64,000 bases of DNA from CAWHJN01 sp963829705 (lineage in GTDB: Bacteria; Bacteroidota; Rhodothermia; Rhodothermales; BA12), in the NCBI GenBank assembly GCA_963829705.1, contig CAWHJN010000004.1, positions 1 through 64,000 on the forward strand. The letters run 5' to 3'. Positions 46,331 to 55,749 of this stretch are shown piece after piece (within the stretch, counting starts at the first letter, position 1; each line of letters opens with the position of its first letter). Under the pieces are notes generated by a model that was given only the letters and a program-made list of their open reading frames with translations, was not told the DNA's origin and did not search any database. Position numbers and translations under genes: made by a program.

Positions 46331-49300
46331 ATGCTCGAACGTCTCATCGAATGGAGCGCGCACAACCGGCTGCTCGTCGGCCTTGTCACGCTCCTCGTGG
46401 CCGCCCTCGGCGCGTGGGCCACGCTGAATACGCCCATCGACGCCATCCCGGACCTGAGTGACGTGCAGGTGATCGTCAGGACCGAATACCCCGGCCAGGG
46501 GCCGCAGATCGTCGAGGAAGGGGTGACGTACCCGCTCACGTCGGCGCTGCTGTCGGTGCCGTTTGCGAAGACGGTGCGCGGCTACTCGATGTTCGGGACG
46601 AGCTTCGTCTACGTCATCTTCGAGGACGGCACGGACATGTACTGGGCGCGCAGCCGGGTGCTCGAATACCTGTCGCAGATCCAGGATCGGTTGCCGGAAG
46701 GCGCAAGCCCCGCGCTCGGACCGGACGCCACGGGCGTGGGCTGGATCTACACCTACTCCCTGCGCGACACGACGGGCACCTACGACCTCGCCCAGCTCCG
46801 ATCCATCCAGGATTTCTACCTCAAATACGAGTTACAGGCCGTAGAAGGCGTGAGCGAAGTGGCGACGGTCGGCGGCTTCCAGAAGCAGTACCAGGTGGTC
46901 GTCGATCCGCAGAAGCTGGCGGCTTTCGGCATCCCCATCGGGCAGGTCGGCGCGGCGCTCCGCCGCTCGAACCGCGACGTGGGCGGGCGGCTGCTCGAAC
47001 TCGGGGAGCGCGAATTCATCGTGCGCGGCAAGGGGTATCTGAAGGGCGTCGAGGACATCCGGGGCGTCGTGCTCAAGGCCGAGGGCGGCACGGCGGTAAC
47101 GGTCGGGCAGGTGGCGACGGTCGGGATCGGCCCCGAGATCCGGCGCGGCATCGCGGACGTGAACGGCGAGGGCGAGGTGGTGGGCGGTATCATCGTGATG
47201 CGCTACGGCGAGAACGCGCAGGCCACCATCGACCGCGTGAAGGCGCGGCTGGTGGAACTGCAGAGCGGCTTGCCGCCGGGCGTCGAGGTGGTGACGGAGT
47301 ACGACCGCAGCGCGCTCATCGGGCGGGCCGTGGACACGCTCGCGGGGAAGATCTGGGAGGAGATGCTCGTCGTGGCCCTCATCGTGATCGTGTTTCTCCT
47401 GCACGTCCGCAGCGCCTTCGTGGCCGTCGTGACGGTGCCCGTGGGCATCCTCATCGCGCTCGGGGTGATGTACCTGCTCGGCATCAACGCCAACATCATG
47501 AGCCTCGGCGGCATCGCCATCGCCATCGGCGTGATGGTGGACGCGAGCCTGGTGATGGTCGAGAACGCGCACAAGCACATCGAACGGGCAAAGGAAGAAT
47601 TTCGCGGAACGGCGGACGGATTCGGGAAGGACGAAGGGAGGCGTCCCGTCCGACCTGCCCGAATCCGTCCGACTGCGCGCCGTGATCGACGCCGCGAAGG
47701 AGGTCGGGCCGAGCCTGTTCTTCTCGCTGCTCATCGTGACGGTCAGCTTTCTGCCGGTCTTCACGCTGGAGCAGGTCGAGGGCCGGATGTTTCGCCCGCT
47801 GGCGCTCACCAAGACGTTCTCGATGGCGGCGGCCTCCCTCCTCGCCGTCACGCTCGTGCCCGCGCTCATGGCCGTCTTCGTCAGGGGGAAGATCCGGGCG
47901 GAGCGCCAGAACCCCATCGCGCGGTTCTTCATCCGCCTCTACCGCCCCCTGATTCGGGGCACCCTGCGGCATCCGGTGGCCGTGCTCGTCGTCGGCTTCG
48001 GCCTGCTGTTCCTGACGGCGCTCCCGGTCCAGCGGATGTTTCTGGGCCGCGCCGTCGTCCCGTTTCCGCAGATCGGCAGCGAGTTCATGCCGCCGCTCTG
48101 GGAGGGCGATCTGTTGTATATGCCCACGACGCTGCCCGGCGTCTCGCCGCAGGGGGCGAAGGAAATCCTCCAGCGCACCGACCGCATCCTCGCCTCGTTC
48201 CCCGAGGTCGAGCGCGTCTTCGGCAAGATCGGGCGGGCCGAGACGGCCACCGACCCCGCGCCGCTGACGATGATCGAGACGACGATCATCCTCAAGCCTG
48301 AAACCGAGTGGCGCGAAGGCGTCACGCGGCAGTCGCTCACTGCCGAGATGGACCGCGCCATCAACTTCCCCGGCCTCACCAATGCGTGGACGATGCCCAT
48401 CAAGACGCGCACCGACATGCTGGCGACGGGCATCAAGACGCCCGTAGGGGTGAAGATCGCCGGGCCAGATCTCGAAATGCTGGAACGGCTGGGCCGAGAG
48501 GTCGAGGCCGCCGTGCGCGATCTGCCGGGCACGCGGAGCGCCTACGCCGAGCGCGTCATGGGCGGTAGCTTTCTCGACATCGACGTAGACCGGCAGGCGG
48601 CGGCGCGCTACGGACTGACGAGCGGCGACGTGCAGGACGTGATCGCGGCGGCCATCGGCGGCATGAACGTGACCACGACCGTCGAGGGCCTCGAACGCTA
48701 CCCCGTGAGCGTGCGCTACCCGCGCGCGCTCCGCGACGACCTGCCCGCGTTGCGGCAGGTGCTGGTGCCCGCGCCCGGTGGCGCGCAGGTGCCGCTGGGC
48801 CAGCTCGCGGACTTCGCCTACGTCGCCGGGCCGCCGATGATCAAGAGCGAGAACGCGCGGCCTAACGCCTGGGTGTTCGTGGACTTGACGGACGAAGCGG
48901 ACGTGGGCACCTACGTGCAGCGTGCGCGGAAGGCGGTGGAGGAGGCCGTGGCGCTGCCGCCGGGCTACTCGATCAAGTGGAGCGGGCAGTACGAGTACAT
49001 GGAGCGCGCCAACCGACGCCTCGCCGTCCTCGTGCCGATCACGCTGGCGATCATTTTCCTGCTGCTCTTCCTCCACTTCCAGAGCGCATCGGAAGCCCTC
49101 CTGCTCATGATCCCGCTGCCGTTCGCGGTGGTGGGCGCGGTGTGGCTGATGCTGGCGCTCGGCTACAACTTCTCGATTGCCGTCGGCGTGGGCCTGATCG
49201 CCGTGGCGGGGCTTGCCGCCGAAACAGGCGTGGTGATGCACGTCTACCTCGACGAGGCCGTGAAGCGCTACCGCCGCACCGGCCGGTTGACGAGCGTGCC

Positions 49301-49610
49301 GCGCCTCAAAGAAGCCCTCGAAGAAGGAGCCGTGGATCGCGTCCGCCCCAAGCTGATGACGGTCTTTACGACGATCATCGGCCTCGTGCCCATCCTGTTC
49401 GGCACTGGCGCGGGGGCCGAGGTGATGCAGCGCATCGCCACCCCGATGGTGGGCGGGCTGGTGACGAGCACCGTCCACACCCTCATCATGATTCCCGCGC
49501 TCTACGCCGTCGTGCAGGGGCGCCGGCTGCGGAAAGAGCTCCGCGCGCCCTCATCCACCACAGCCGAGCCTGACCCGGCGGCGCTGCCCATCCCGGAGCC
49601 TGAGATCTGA
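46331..49610 (+). pseudogene. CusA/CzcA-family RND heavy-metal efflux pump, one frameshift
   Basis: The inner-membrane proton-driven pump of the operon. Residues 1 to about 433 (MLERLIEWSAHNRLLVGLVT ... VMVDASLVMVENAHKHIE) are in one frame. Between about 47600 and 47640 the frame shifts by +1, and the rest (GVPSDLPESVRLRAV, then IDAAKEVGPSLFFSLLIVTV to the end) is open. Repaired, it would be about 1092 residues, slightly longer than usual because the linker after helix 4 is longer. The break lies inside a 14-bp inverted repeat. All other parts look functional, so an assembly error is possible; if real, the pump is split or dead. Confidence 0.85.
47613..47671. repeat. 14-bp perfect inverted repeat inside the RND pump gene
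   Basis: CGGACGGATTCGGG at 47613-47626 and CCCGAATCCGTCCG at 47658-47671 form a perfect stem around 31 bases. It lies in the coding region for a cytoplasmic linker, at the place where the frame breaks and where the linker is longer than in E. coli CusA. It could be a small inserted palindromic element, or a hairpin that caused a polymerase or sequencing slip. Confidence 0.6.
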
Positions 49611-49657
49611 TGAGATCGGGGAATCTCGTTCTCGTGTGAATACTCCCCCTGTCAGCG

Positions 49658-50884
49658 CTACTGAGGGAGGTGGTGCGAGAGTTCGCCGGAGTCGGCCCGC
49701 TTGAGGGCGATGCGCGACTTGGGCGCGAAGGTGCTGTAGAGCGGCAGCGTGGCTACGCCCAGCGCAGCGGCGTCGGTGCCGGCGGTGGCGAGGCGCAGGT
49801 CGGGCGTGGCGCGGTGACGCTGGACCCGCCGGGCCGAAAGCAGGGCCTTTGCCCGCTCCAGCAGCGCGTTGAGCAGCACGTTGGGCCAGCGCCCGCCCAT
49901 AAAAATCGCCTGCGGATCGATCAAATACTCTACCGCCAGCAGCACGAACGCCATCTGCTCGGCGGCGTCCTCCAGCCACGCCAGCACCGCCGGAGACGAG
50001 GCTTCCAGCCGCCGCACCAGGTCGTCGAGCGATTCCACCGCTTCGCCGGCCGCCTGCAAGCGCGCGTAGAGCTGGCGGAGGTTGAACAACTCGCCGAGGT
50101 GCTGCATCCCGTCGTGCGCGCTGACAGAGGGGCAGGGCGGCAGGTAGCCGACCTCGCCGACGTTGCCCGAGTGCCCCTCGAACGGATGCCCCTGCACCAC
50201 GAGCCCGCCGCCCAGGCCGCTGCCGAGGTAGACGTAGAAAAACGTGGACACGTGCCGCCCCGCGCCGTACCAGTGCTCACCGACGGCTGCCGCCGTGGCG
50301 TTGTTCTCGATAAAGACGGGCAGCTTCAGCTCTTCGTGCAGGAGTTCGGCGAGCGGCACGTCGCGCCACTCGGGCAGCGCCCACGGGCTTACGATGTATG
50401 TGCCGGACTGCTGCGGCGACGGCACCATCGGGCCGGGCACGCCTACGCCCACGCCCCACACGCGCTCGGGGCGCAGCCCCTGCCGCTGCACCAGCACCCG
50501 TACCGTCTCGGCCAGCAGGGCGATGGCTTCGGTAGGCGTCGGCACCGACAGTTCGTGGTGCAGGCGCTGTTTTACCTCGCCCGAGAGGTTGACGAGCACC
50601 GCCGTCAGGTGGTCCACGTCGAAATCCAGCCCGACGGCAAAGGCGGCGTCGGGGTTGATGATGAGGCTGATCGACGGCGCACCGCGCCCCTGGCTCTGCT
50701 TGTCGGCTTCGAGCACGAGCTGCTCGTCGAGGAGCTGGCGGACGAGGTTGGAGACGGTCTGCGCAGTGAGCTGCGTCTGGCGCGCAATCTCGGCGCGGGA
50801 AATCGGCCCGTACAACCGGATCGTCTCGTAGACGATCTGGATGTTGTGCTGCTTGGCGTGCGTGAGGTTGGTTCCGGTCAGCAT
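49658..50884 (-). CDS. ROK family transcriptional repressor
   Basis: A 408-residue regulator. Its N-terminal winged helix-turn-helix (about residues 12-62: ISRAEIARQTQLTAQTVSNL) is fused to a sugar-kinase-like ROK domain (VGVGVPGPM, FIENNATAAAVGEHW, YLGSGLGGGLV). The usual zinc motif CxCGxxGC is replaced by PPCPSVSAHDGMQHL, so the structural zinc is probably lost. The start is ATG at 50884; an extension upstream is not part of the family. It is divergent from the mannan catabolic genes and probably senses a mannan breakdown product and controls the two TAAATCA palindromes. Confidence 0.9.
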   Translation of the reverse strand: MLTGTNLTHAKQHNIQIVYETIRLYGPISRAEIARQTQLTAQTVSNLVRQLLDEQLVLEADKQSQGRGAPSISLIINPDAAFAVGLDFDVDHLTAVLVNLSGEVKQRLHHELSVPTPTEAIALLAETVRVLVQRQGLRPERVWGVGVGVPGPMVPSPQQSGTYIVSPWALPEWRDVPLAELLHEELKLPVFIENNATAAAVGEHWYGAGRHVSTFFYVYLGSGLGGGLVVQGHPFEGHSGNVGEVGYLPPCPSVSAHDGMQHLGELFNLRQLYARLQAAGEAVESLDDLVRRLEASSPAVLAWLEDAAEQMAFVLLAVEYLIDPQAIFMGGRWPNVLLNALLERAKALLSARRVQRHRATPDLRLATAGTDAAALGVATLPLYSTFAPKSRIALKRADSGELSHHLPQ

Positions 50885-51049
50885 GGAAGCGAGGTCAACT
50901 GCGAGAAAGGAGAACCGCCGTCGAAGCACGAGGAGGAACCCCTGCTGCCGGGCGCATCCCGGAGGAACGTCCGCCAGCGTCACGTGGGGGCGAACCGGCG
51001 CAGCCGGGCACCGTGCCCATCATACGCGAAAAAGTGCAATCGGGTTTGC

Positions 51050-51066
51050 TAAATCATTTTGATTTA
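51050..51066. promoter_or_regulatory. Operator-like palindrome 1 (ROK/symporter gap)
   Basis: TAAATCA (51050-51056), TTT, TGATTTA (51060-51066): a perfect 7-bp inverted repeat with a 3-base spacer. It is 80 bases before the symporter ATG and 165 bases before the ROK ATG on the other strand. An identical half-site pair with spacer ATT occurs before the TonB-dependent receptor at 55669. It is AT-rich in a very GC-rich setting, so chance is unlikely. Proposed binding site of the ROK repressor, including autoregulation. Confidence 0.75.
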
Positions 51067-51146
51067 AGATCTGCATCGGGTACCTTCTCGCCCGCAAGCG
51101 CTTCCACAGGCGCGGCTGTCCGCCGGCTACCTCTCGTCCCTCCGCC

Positions 51147-53066
51147 ATGAGCCTTCACCCCCTCGACCTGCTCATCGTGGCCGCCTATGTGGTGGTGACG
51201 GTGGCCATCGGCTTCTGGATCTCGAAACGTGCCTCGAAAAGCATCCAGAATTATTTCCTCGGCGGCAACACCATTCCGTGGTACGCCCTCGGGCTGTCGA
51301 ACGCCTCGGGGATGTTCGACATCTCGGGCACGATGTGGCTCGTGTACCTGCTGTTCGTCTATGGCCTGAAAAGCGTCTGGATTCCCTGGCTGTGGCCGGT
51401 CTTCAACCAGATTTTTATGATGGTCTACCTCTCGGTGTGGCTGCGCCGCTCGGGGGTGATGACGGGGGCCGAGTGGATCCGGTTCAGGTTTGGCGACGGG
51501 CGCGGGGCGAAGCTGTCGCACCTCGTGGTGGTGCTCTTCGCGCTCATCAACGTGATCGGGTTTCTGGCGTACGGCTTTATCGGCATCGGGCAGTTTGCGG
51601 CGGCGTTCCTGCCGTTCCAGTTCGCGGCGGATGCCACCGCGAACGCCAACATCTACGGCCTCATCGTCACGGCCATCGCGACGCTGTATGTGGTCAAGGG
51701 CGGCATGTTCAGCGTGGTGTTTACCGAGGTGCTGCAGTTCTGCATCATGACGGTCGCGTGCGTGTGGGTGGGCATCATCGCCATGCAGCAGCTGTCGCCG
51801 GGTACGCTGGCGGCGGTCGTGCCGGAGGGCTGGCAGTCGCTCGGCTTCGGCTGGAACCTCGATCTCGACTGGTCGAATCTGCTGCCGTCGGCCAACGCCA
51901 AAATCGCGGCTGACGGCTACTCCATCTTCGGGGCATTTTTCATGATGCTGCTCTTCAAGGGCATCCTCGTGAGCATGGCGGGCCCGGCCCCGAACTACGA
52001 CATGCAGCGGGTGCTGTCGGCCAGGACGCCGCGAGAGGCGGCCAAGATGAGTGGGCTCGTGAGCCTCGTGCTGATGATTCCGCGCTACATGCTCATCACC
52101 GGGCTGACCGTGCTGGCGCTGCTGTTTTTCACGGACGACCTGGGTGCGATGGGGCCGGACGTCAATTTCGAACTCATCCTGCCTTTTGCGCTGCGCGAGT
52201 TCATCCCGACGGGCCTGCTCGGCTTGCTCATCGCCGCGCTGCTCGCCGCCTTCATGAGCACGTACGCCGCCACCGTCAACGCGGCCCCGGCGTACATCGT
52301 CAACGACGTGTACAAGCGCTACATCAACCCGGACGCGAGCGAGAAGACGTACGTCTGGATGAGCTACGTCGTCTCCATCGTCGTCGTCGTCATCGGGACG
52401 GCCTTCGGCTTCTTGATCGTCGATCTGAACTCGATCGTGCAGTGGCTCGTGGCGGCGTTGTATGGCGGCTACGCGGCGTCGAACCTCCTGAAATGGCACT
52501 GGTGGCGCTTCAACAGCTATGGCTATTTCTGGGGCATGCTCGCCGGCATCGCGGCGGCGGGCATCGTGCCCGAGGTGATGGGGGGCGCGTACGGCGCGGC
52601 GACGCCGCTCTACGGCTTCCCGTTCATTCTCGGCCTCTCGCTCGTCGGCTGCATCGCAGGCAGCCTCCTGACGAAGCCGGACGACGAGGCCGTCCTCAAG
52701 GATTTCTACCTCAAAGTGCGTCCGTGGGGCTTCTGGGGGCCGGTTCACGACAAGGTCGTGGCCGAGCGTCCGGAGATCCGCGCCAACGGACATTTCAAGC
52801 GCGACGCGTTGAACGTGCTCGTGGGGGTGGTGTGGCAGACGGCGCTCGTCGCCATCGGCATCTTGCTCGTCATCGAAGCCTTCGACGCGCTCGCCATTGC
52901 CATCGTCGTGGCGCTGGTGACGTCGGTCTTCCTCAAGTTCAACTGGTACGACAAACTGGAGGATTACCCGGACGAACCCGACGTGAACGCCGCCCGCGCC
53001 TCGGGAAATCCCGGCTCGGCTTCGCCCGCCGCCGCGCTGCCCGTCGATCTGCCCGTTCCGTCCTGA
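51147..53066 (+). CDS. Sodium:solute symporter (SSS family)
   Basis: A 639-residue inner-membrane transporter with about 14 hydrophobic helices. It opens with LHPLDLLIVAAYVVVTVAIG, then ASKSIQNYFLGGNTIPWYAL, the SSS pattern for sugar and inositol carriers, and FMSTYAATVNAAPAYIVNDV in the core. Next to GH130 and 2-epimerase genes it most likely imports mannobiose or related beta-manno-oligosaccharides with Na+. It is the first gene behind palindrome 1 and ends 31 bases before GH130. The C-terminal tail of about 40 residues is Ala/Pro-rich. Confidence 0.9.
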   Translation: MSLHPLDLLIVAAYVVVTVAIGFWISKRASKSIQNYFLGGNTIPWYALGLSNASGMFDISGTMWLVYLLFVYGLKSVWIPWLWPVFNQIFMMVYLSVWLRRSGVMTGAEWIRFRFGDGRGAKLSHLVVVLFALINVIGFLAYGFIGIGQFAAAFLPFQFAADATANANIYGLIVTAIATLYVVKGGMFSVVFTEVLQFCIMTVACVWVGIIAMQQLSPGTLAAVVPEGWQSLGFGWNLDLDWSNLLPSANAKIAADGYSIFGAFFMMLLFKGILVSMAGPAPNYDMQRVLSARTPREAAKMSGLVSLVLMIPRYMLITGLTVLALLFFTDDLGAMGPDVNFELILPFALREFIPTGLLGLLIAALLAAFMSTYAATVNAAPAYIVNDVYKRYINPDASEKTYVWMSYVVSIVVVVIGTAFGFLIVDLNSIVQWLVAALYGGYAASNLLKWHWWRFNSYGYFWGMLAGIAAAGIVPEVMGGAYGAATPLYGFPFILGLSLVGCIAGSLLTKPDDEAVLKDFYLKVRPWGFWGPVHDKVVAERPEIRANGHFKRDALNVLVGVVWQTALVAIGILLVIEAFDALAIAIVVALVTSVFLKFNWYDKLEDYPDEPDVNAARASGNPGSASPAAALPVDLPVPS

Positions 53067-53097
53067 CGTGTCTGTTTCCGTTCAACTCGTCTCTGCC

Positions 53098-54327
53098 ATG
53101 TCTGAGCGTTCCTCCGTGCTCACGGCTCCGTCCGAAAATGCTGTGCGTGCGGCTGCCGAAAACCGGCTGCGTGCCCTGCGCGAGGCCCATCACGCGCTCG
53201 TCACGCGCCCCAACGAGCCAGAGCCGCTCGGCAACGGCATCTACACGCGCTACCGCTACCCTGTGCTCACGGCCGCACACACGCCGCTGGAATGGCGCTA
53301 CGACCTCGACCCCGCCACCAACCCGTTCATGATGGAGCGGATGGGCGTCAATGCCGTCTTCAACGCCGGAGCCCTCAAACACGACGGCAAATACCTCGTC
53401 GTGGCGCGCGTCGAGGGGGCCGACCGGAAGTCGTTTTTCGCCGTTGCCGAGAGCGCGAACGGCATCGACGGCTTCCGTTTCTGGGACGAACCCATCGTGA
53501 TGCCCGAGACCGACGAGCCGGATACCAACGTGTACGACATGCGCCTGACGCGCCACGAGGACGGTTGGATCTACGGGCTGTTCTGCACCGAGCGCAAAGA
53601 CCCCGCCGCCGCGCCCGGCGACACCTCGGCGGCCATCGCGCAGTGCGGGATCGCGCGCACGCGGGATCTGAAAACGTGGGAGCGGTTGCCAGACCTCGCC
53701 AGCCCGTCGCCCCAACAGCGCAACGTCGTACTCCACCCGGAATTCGTCGGCGGGCAGTACGGGCTGTACACGCGCCCGCAGGACAGTTTCATCGAGGCCG
53801 GATCCGGCGGCGGCATCGGCTGGGGCCTCAGCCCGACGATGGACGGGGCCGCTGTCGAGAAGGAAGACGTCATCGAGCCGCGCGTCTACCACACCATCAA
53901 AGAGGCGAAAAACGGGCAGGGGCCGCCGCCGCTCAAAACCGACCACGGCTGGCTGCACCTCGCGCACGGCGTGCGCAATACCGCTGCCGGGCTGCGCTAC
54001 GTGACGTACCTGTTCATGACGGCGCTGGACGAACCGTGGCGCGTCACGCACGCGCCGGGCGGCCACTTTATCGAGCCGCAGGGCGAGGAGCGCGTGGGCG
54101 ACGTGTCGAACGTGACGTTCGCCAACGGCTGGATTCTCGACGACGACGGCGCGGTGTTCATTTACTACGGCTCGTCCGACACGCGCTTGCACGTGGCCAC
54201 CTCCACGCTCGAGAAGCTCGTCGATTACGCGCTTCACACGCCGCCCGACGCGCTCCGCTCCGCTGCGAGCGTGGCGCAGCGCCTGGCCCTCATCCGCCGC
54301 AACCGCGGCTTTCTCCAACAGCCGTGA
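53098..54327 (+). CDS. GH130 4-O-beta-D-mannosyl-D-glucose phosphorylase
   Basis: A 409-residue cytoplasmic phosphorylase of family GH130. Landmarks are WRYDLDPATNPFMMERMGVN, VVARVEGADRKSFFAVAESA and NVYDMRLT with the catalytic acid Asp147. In Bacteroides fragilis the homologue splits mannosyl-glucose to mannose-1-phosphate and glucose; subfamily 1 is suggested by this neighbourhood. ATG at 53098 is preferred to GTG 30 bases upstream. It sits 2 bases before the epimerase gene that makes its substrate. Confidence 0.9.
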   Translation: MSERSSVLTAPSENAVRAAAENRLRALREAHHALVTRPNEPEPLGNGIYTRYRYPVLTAAHTPLEWRYDLDPATNPFMMERMGVNAVFNAGALKHDGKYLVVARVEGADRKSFFAVAESANGIDGFRFWDEPIVMPETDEPDTNVYDMRLTRHEDGWIYGLFCTERKDPAAAPGDTSAAIAQCGIARTRDLKTWERLPDLASPSPQQRNVVLHPEFVGGQYGLYTRPQDSFIEAGSGGGIGWGLSPTMDGAAVEKEDVIEPRVYHTIKEAKNGQGPPPLKTDHGWLHLAHGVRNTAAGLRYVTYLFMTALDEPWRVTHAPGGHFIEPQGEERVGDVSNVTFANGWILDDDGAVFIYYGSSDTRLHVATSTLEKLVDYALHTPPDALRSAASVAQRLALIRRNRGFLQQP

Positions 54328-54329
54328 CG

Positions 54330-55556
54330 ATGGACGCGTCCGACCGCCTCGCCGCCCTCGCCGCCGACGCCCGGCGCGAACTAACCGGCCACATCCTGCC
54401 CTACTGGATGCGGCGTGCGGTAGACGACACGCGCGGCGGCTTCGTGGGCCGCATCGCCGGAGACGACCGCGTGGTGACGAGCGCGCCTCGAGGCGCCGTT
54501 CTCAACGCCCGCCTGCTGTGGACGTTTGCCGCAGTAGCGCGAACCCTCGCCGACGCCCGCTACACGCCGTTCGCTACGCGTGCCTTCGACTACCTGCGCG
54601 CCCATTTCGCCGACCCCAACCACGGCGGCGTGTACTGGACGGTGACGGCAGACGGGGAGCCGCTCGACACCAAGAAGCAAACCTACGCGCAGGCGTTCGC
54701 CCTCTACGGACTGGCCGAGTACGTCCGCCTGACAGACTCCTCCGAAGCCCGCACGTGGGCCATCGACCTGTTCCACTTGCTCGAAGAACGCGCCGTAGAC
54801 CCGGTACACGGCGGCTACCTCGAAGCCTTCGCCCGCGACTGGTCGGCCCTCGGTGACGTGCGCCTGAGCGCCCGCGACCTCGACGCGCCCAAGTCGATGA
54901 ACACGCACCTGCACGTGCTGGAGGCCTACACCAACCTCTACCGCGTGTGGCCGAACGCAGTGCTCGCCGGGCGGCTGGAAGCCATCCTCACGCTCTACCT
55001 CGACCGCATCGTGGACGACGAGAAGCACCGGCAGCACGGCTTTTTCGGGATGGACTGGACGCCCCTTCCGTCCCCGGTTTCGTACGGCCACGACATCGAG
55101 GCGAGCTGGCTGCTCCTCGAAGCCGCCGAAGAAATCGGCCAAGCCCGGCTCGTCGAGCGGGTGCGGAAAACAGCGGTGTCGCTGGCGCGGCAGGTACTCC
55201 ATGACGGTGTGGACGCCGACGGCGGCGTGTTCTACGAGCGCCACCTCGACGGGCGGCTCGACGCCGACAAGCACTGGTGGCCGCAGGCCGAGGCCGTCGT
55301 CGGCTTCGTCAACGCGTATGCCCTCACCGACGACGAGGCATTTCTGGACGCCGCTGCGCGCGCGTGGCACTTCGTGCAGCACGCCCTCGTGGATGCCGAG
55401 AACGGCGAGTGGTTTTACCGCGTCGCCCGCGACGGCACGCCGTACCGCAGCGAAGACAAAGTGGGCATCTGGAAATGCCCTTACCACAACGCCCGCGCCT
55501 GCCTCGAAGTGATGCAGCGGGCGCGGCAGGCCATCGAAGCTGTATCGGCACGCTGA
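54330..55556 (+). CDS. Cellobiose/mannobiose 2-epimerase (AGE superfamily)
   Basis: A 408-residue (alpha/alpha)6-barrel epimerase that converts the reducing-end mannose of beta-1,4-mannobiose into glucose. The catalytic histidines are visible: His254 in YGHDIEASWLL and His386 in KCPYHN, with His315 in DKHWWPQAEA and SMNTHLHVLEAY lining the site. Spacing is close to that of the Rhodothermus marinus enzyme. Coupled with GH130 directly upstream, this forms the mannobiose to mannosyl-glucose to mannose-1-phosphate route. Confidence 0.92.
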   Translation: MDASDRLAALAADARRELTGHILPYWMRRAVDDTRGGFVGRIAGDDRVVTSAPRGAVLNARLLWTFAAVARTLADARYTPFATRAFDYLRAHFADPNHGGVYWTVTADGEPLDTKKQTYAQAFALYGLAEYVRLTDSSEARTWAIDLFHLLEERAVDPVHGGYLEAFARDWSALGDVRLSARDLDAPKSMNTHLHVLEAYTNLYRVWPNAVLAGRLEAILTLYLDRIVDDEKHRQHGFFGMDWTPLPSPVSYGHDIEASWLLLEAAEEIGQARLVERVRKTAVSLARQVLHDGVDADGGVFYERHLDGRLDADKHWWPQAEAVVGFVNAYALTDDEAFLDAAARAWHFVQHALVDAENGEWFYRVARDGTPYRSEDKVGIWKCPYHNARACLEVMQRARQAIEAVSAR

Positions 55557-55663
55557 AGCGTGTTTCCGCCTACAGGGAGAGGAGAGAGGGCGCGCGTGGT
55601 GCGCCTGATCGGGGAGGCGTGCGCGCGATAGAAGGCCTTCGCTGCAGAAAAAAAGCGCTTCGG

Positions 55664-55693
55664 ACTTGCATAAATCAATTTGATTTAGATATA
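55664..55693 (+). promoter_or_regulatory. Promoter with operator palindrome 2 in its spacer
   Basis: TTGCAT (55664-55669) and TATAAT (55688-55693) are 18 bases apart and close to sigma-70 consensus. Between them lies TAAATCA-ATT-TGATTTA (55669-55685), the same palindrome as at 51050. A repressor here would block RNA polymerase directly. The TonB-dependent receptor ATG is 57 bases after the -10. Confidence 0.75.
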
Positions 55694-55749
55694 ATGACTG
55701 ACCGGGTTCTCGGAACCTTCAACAGCCTCTCCGCTCGCCCACCTTCCCC

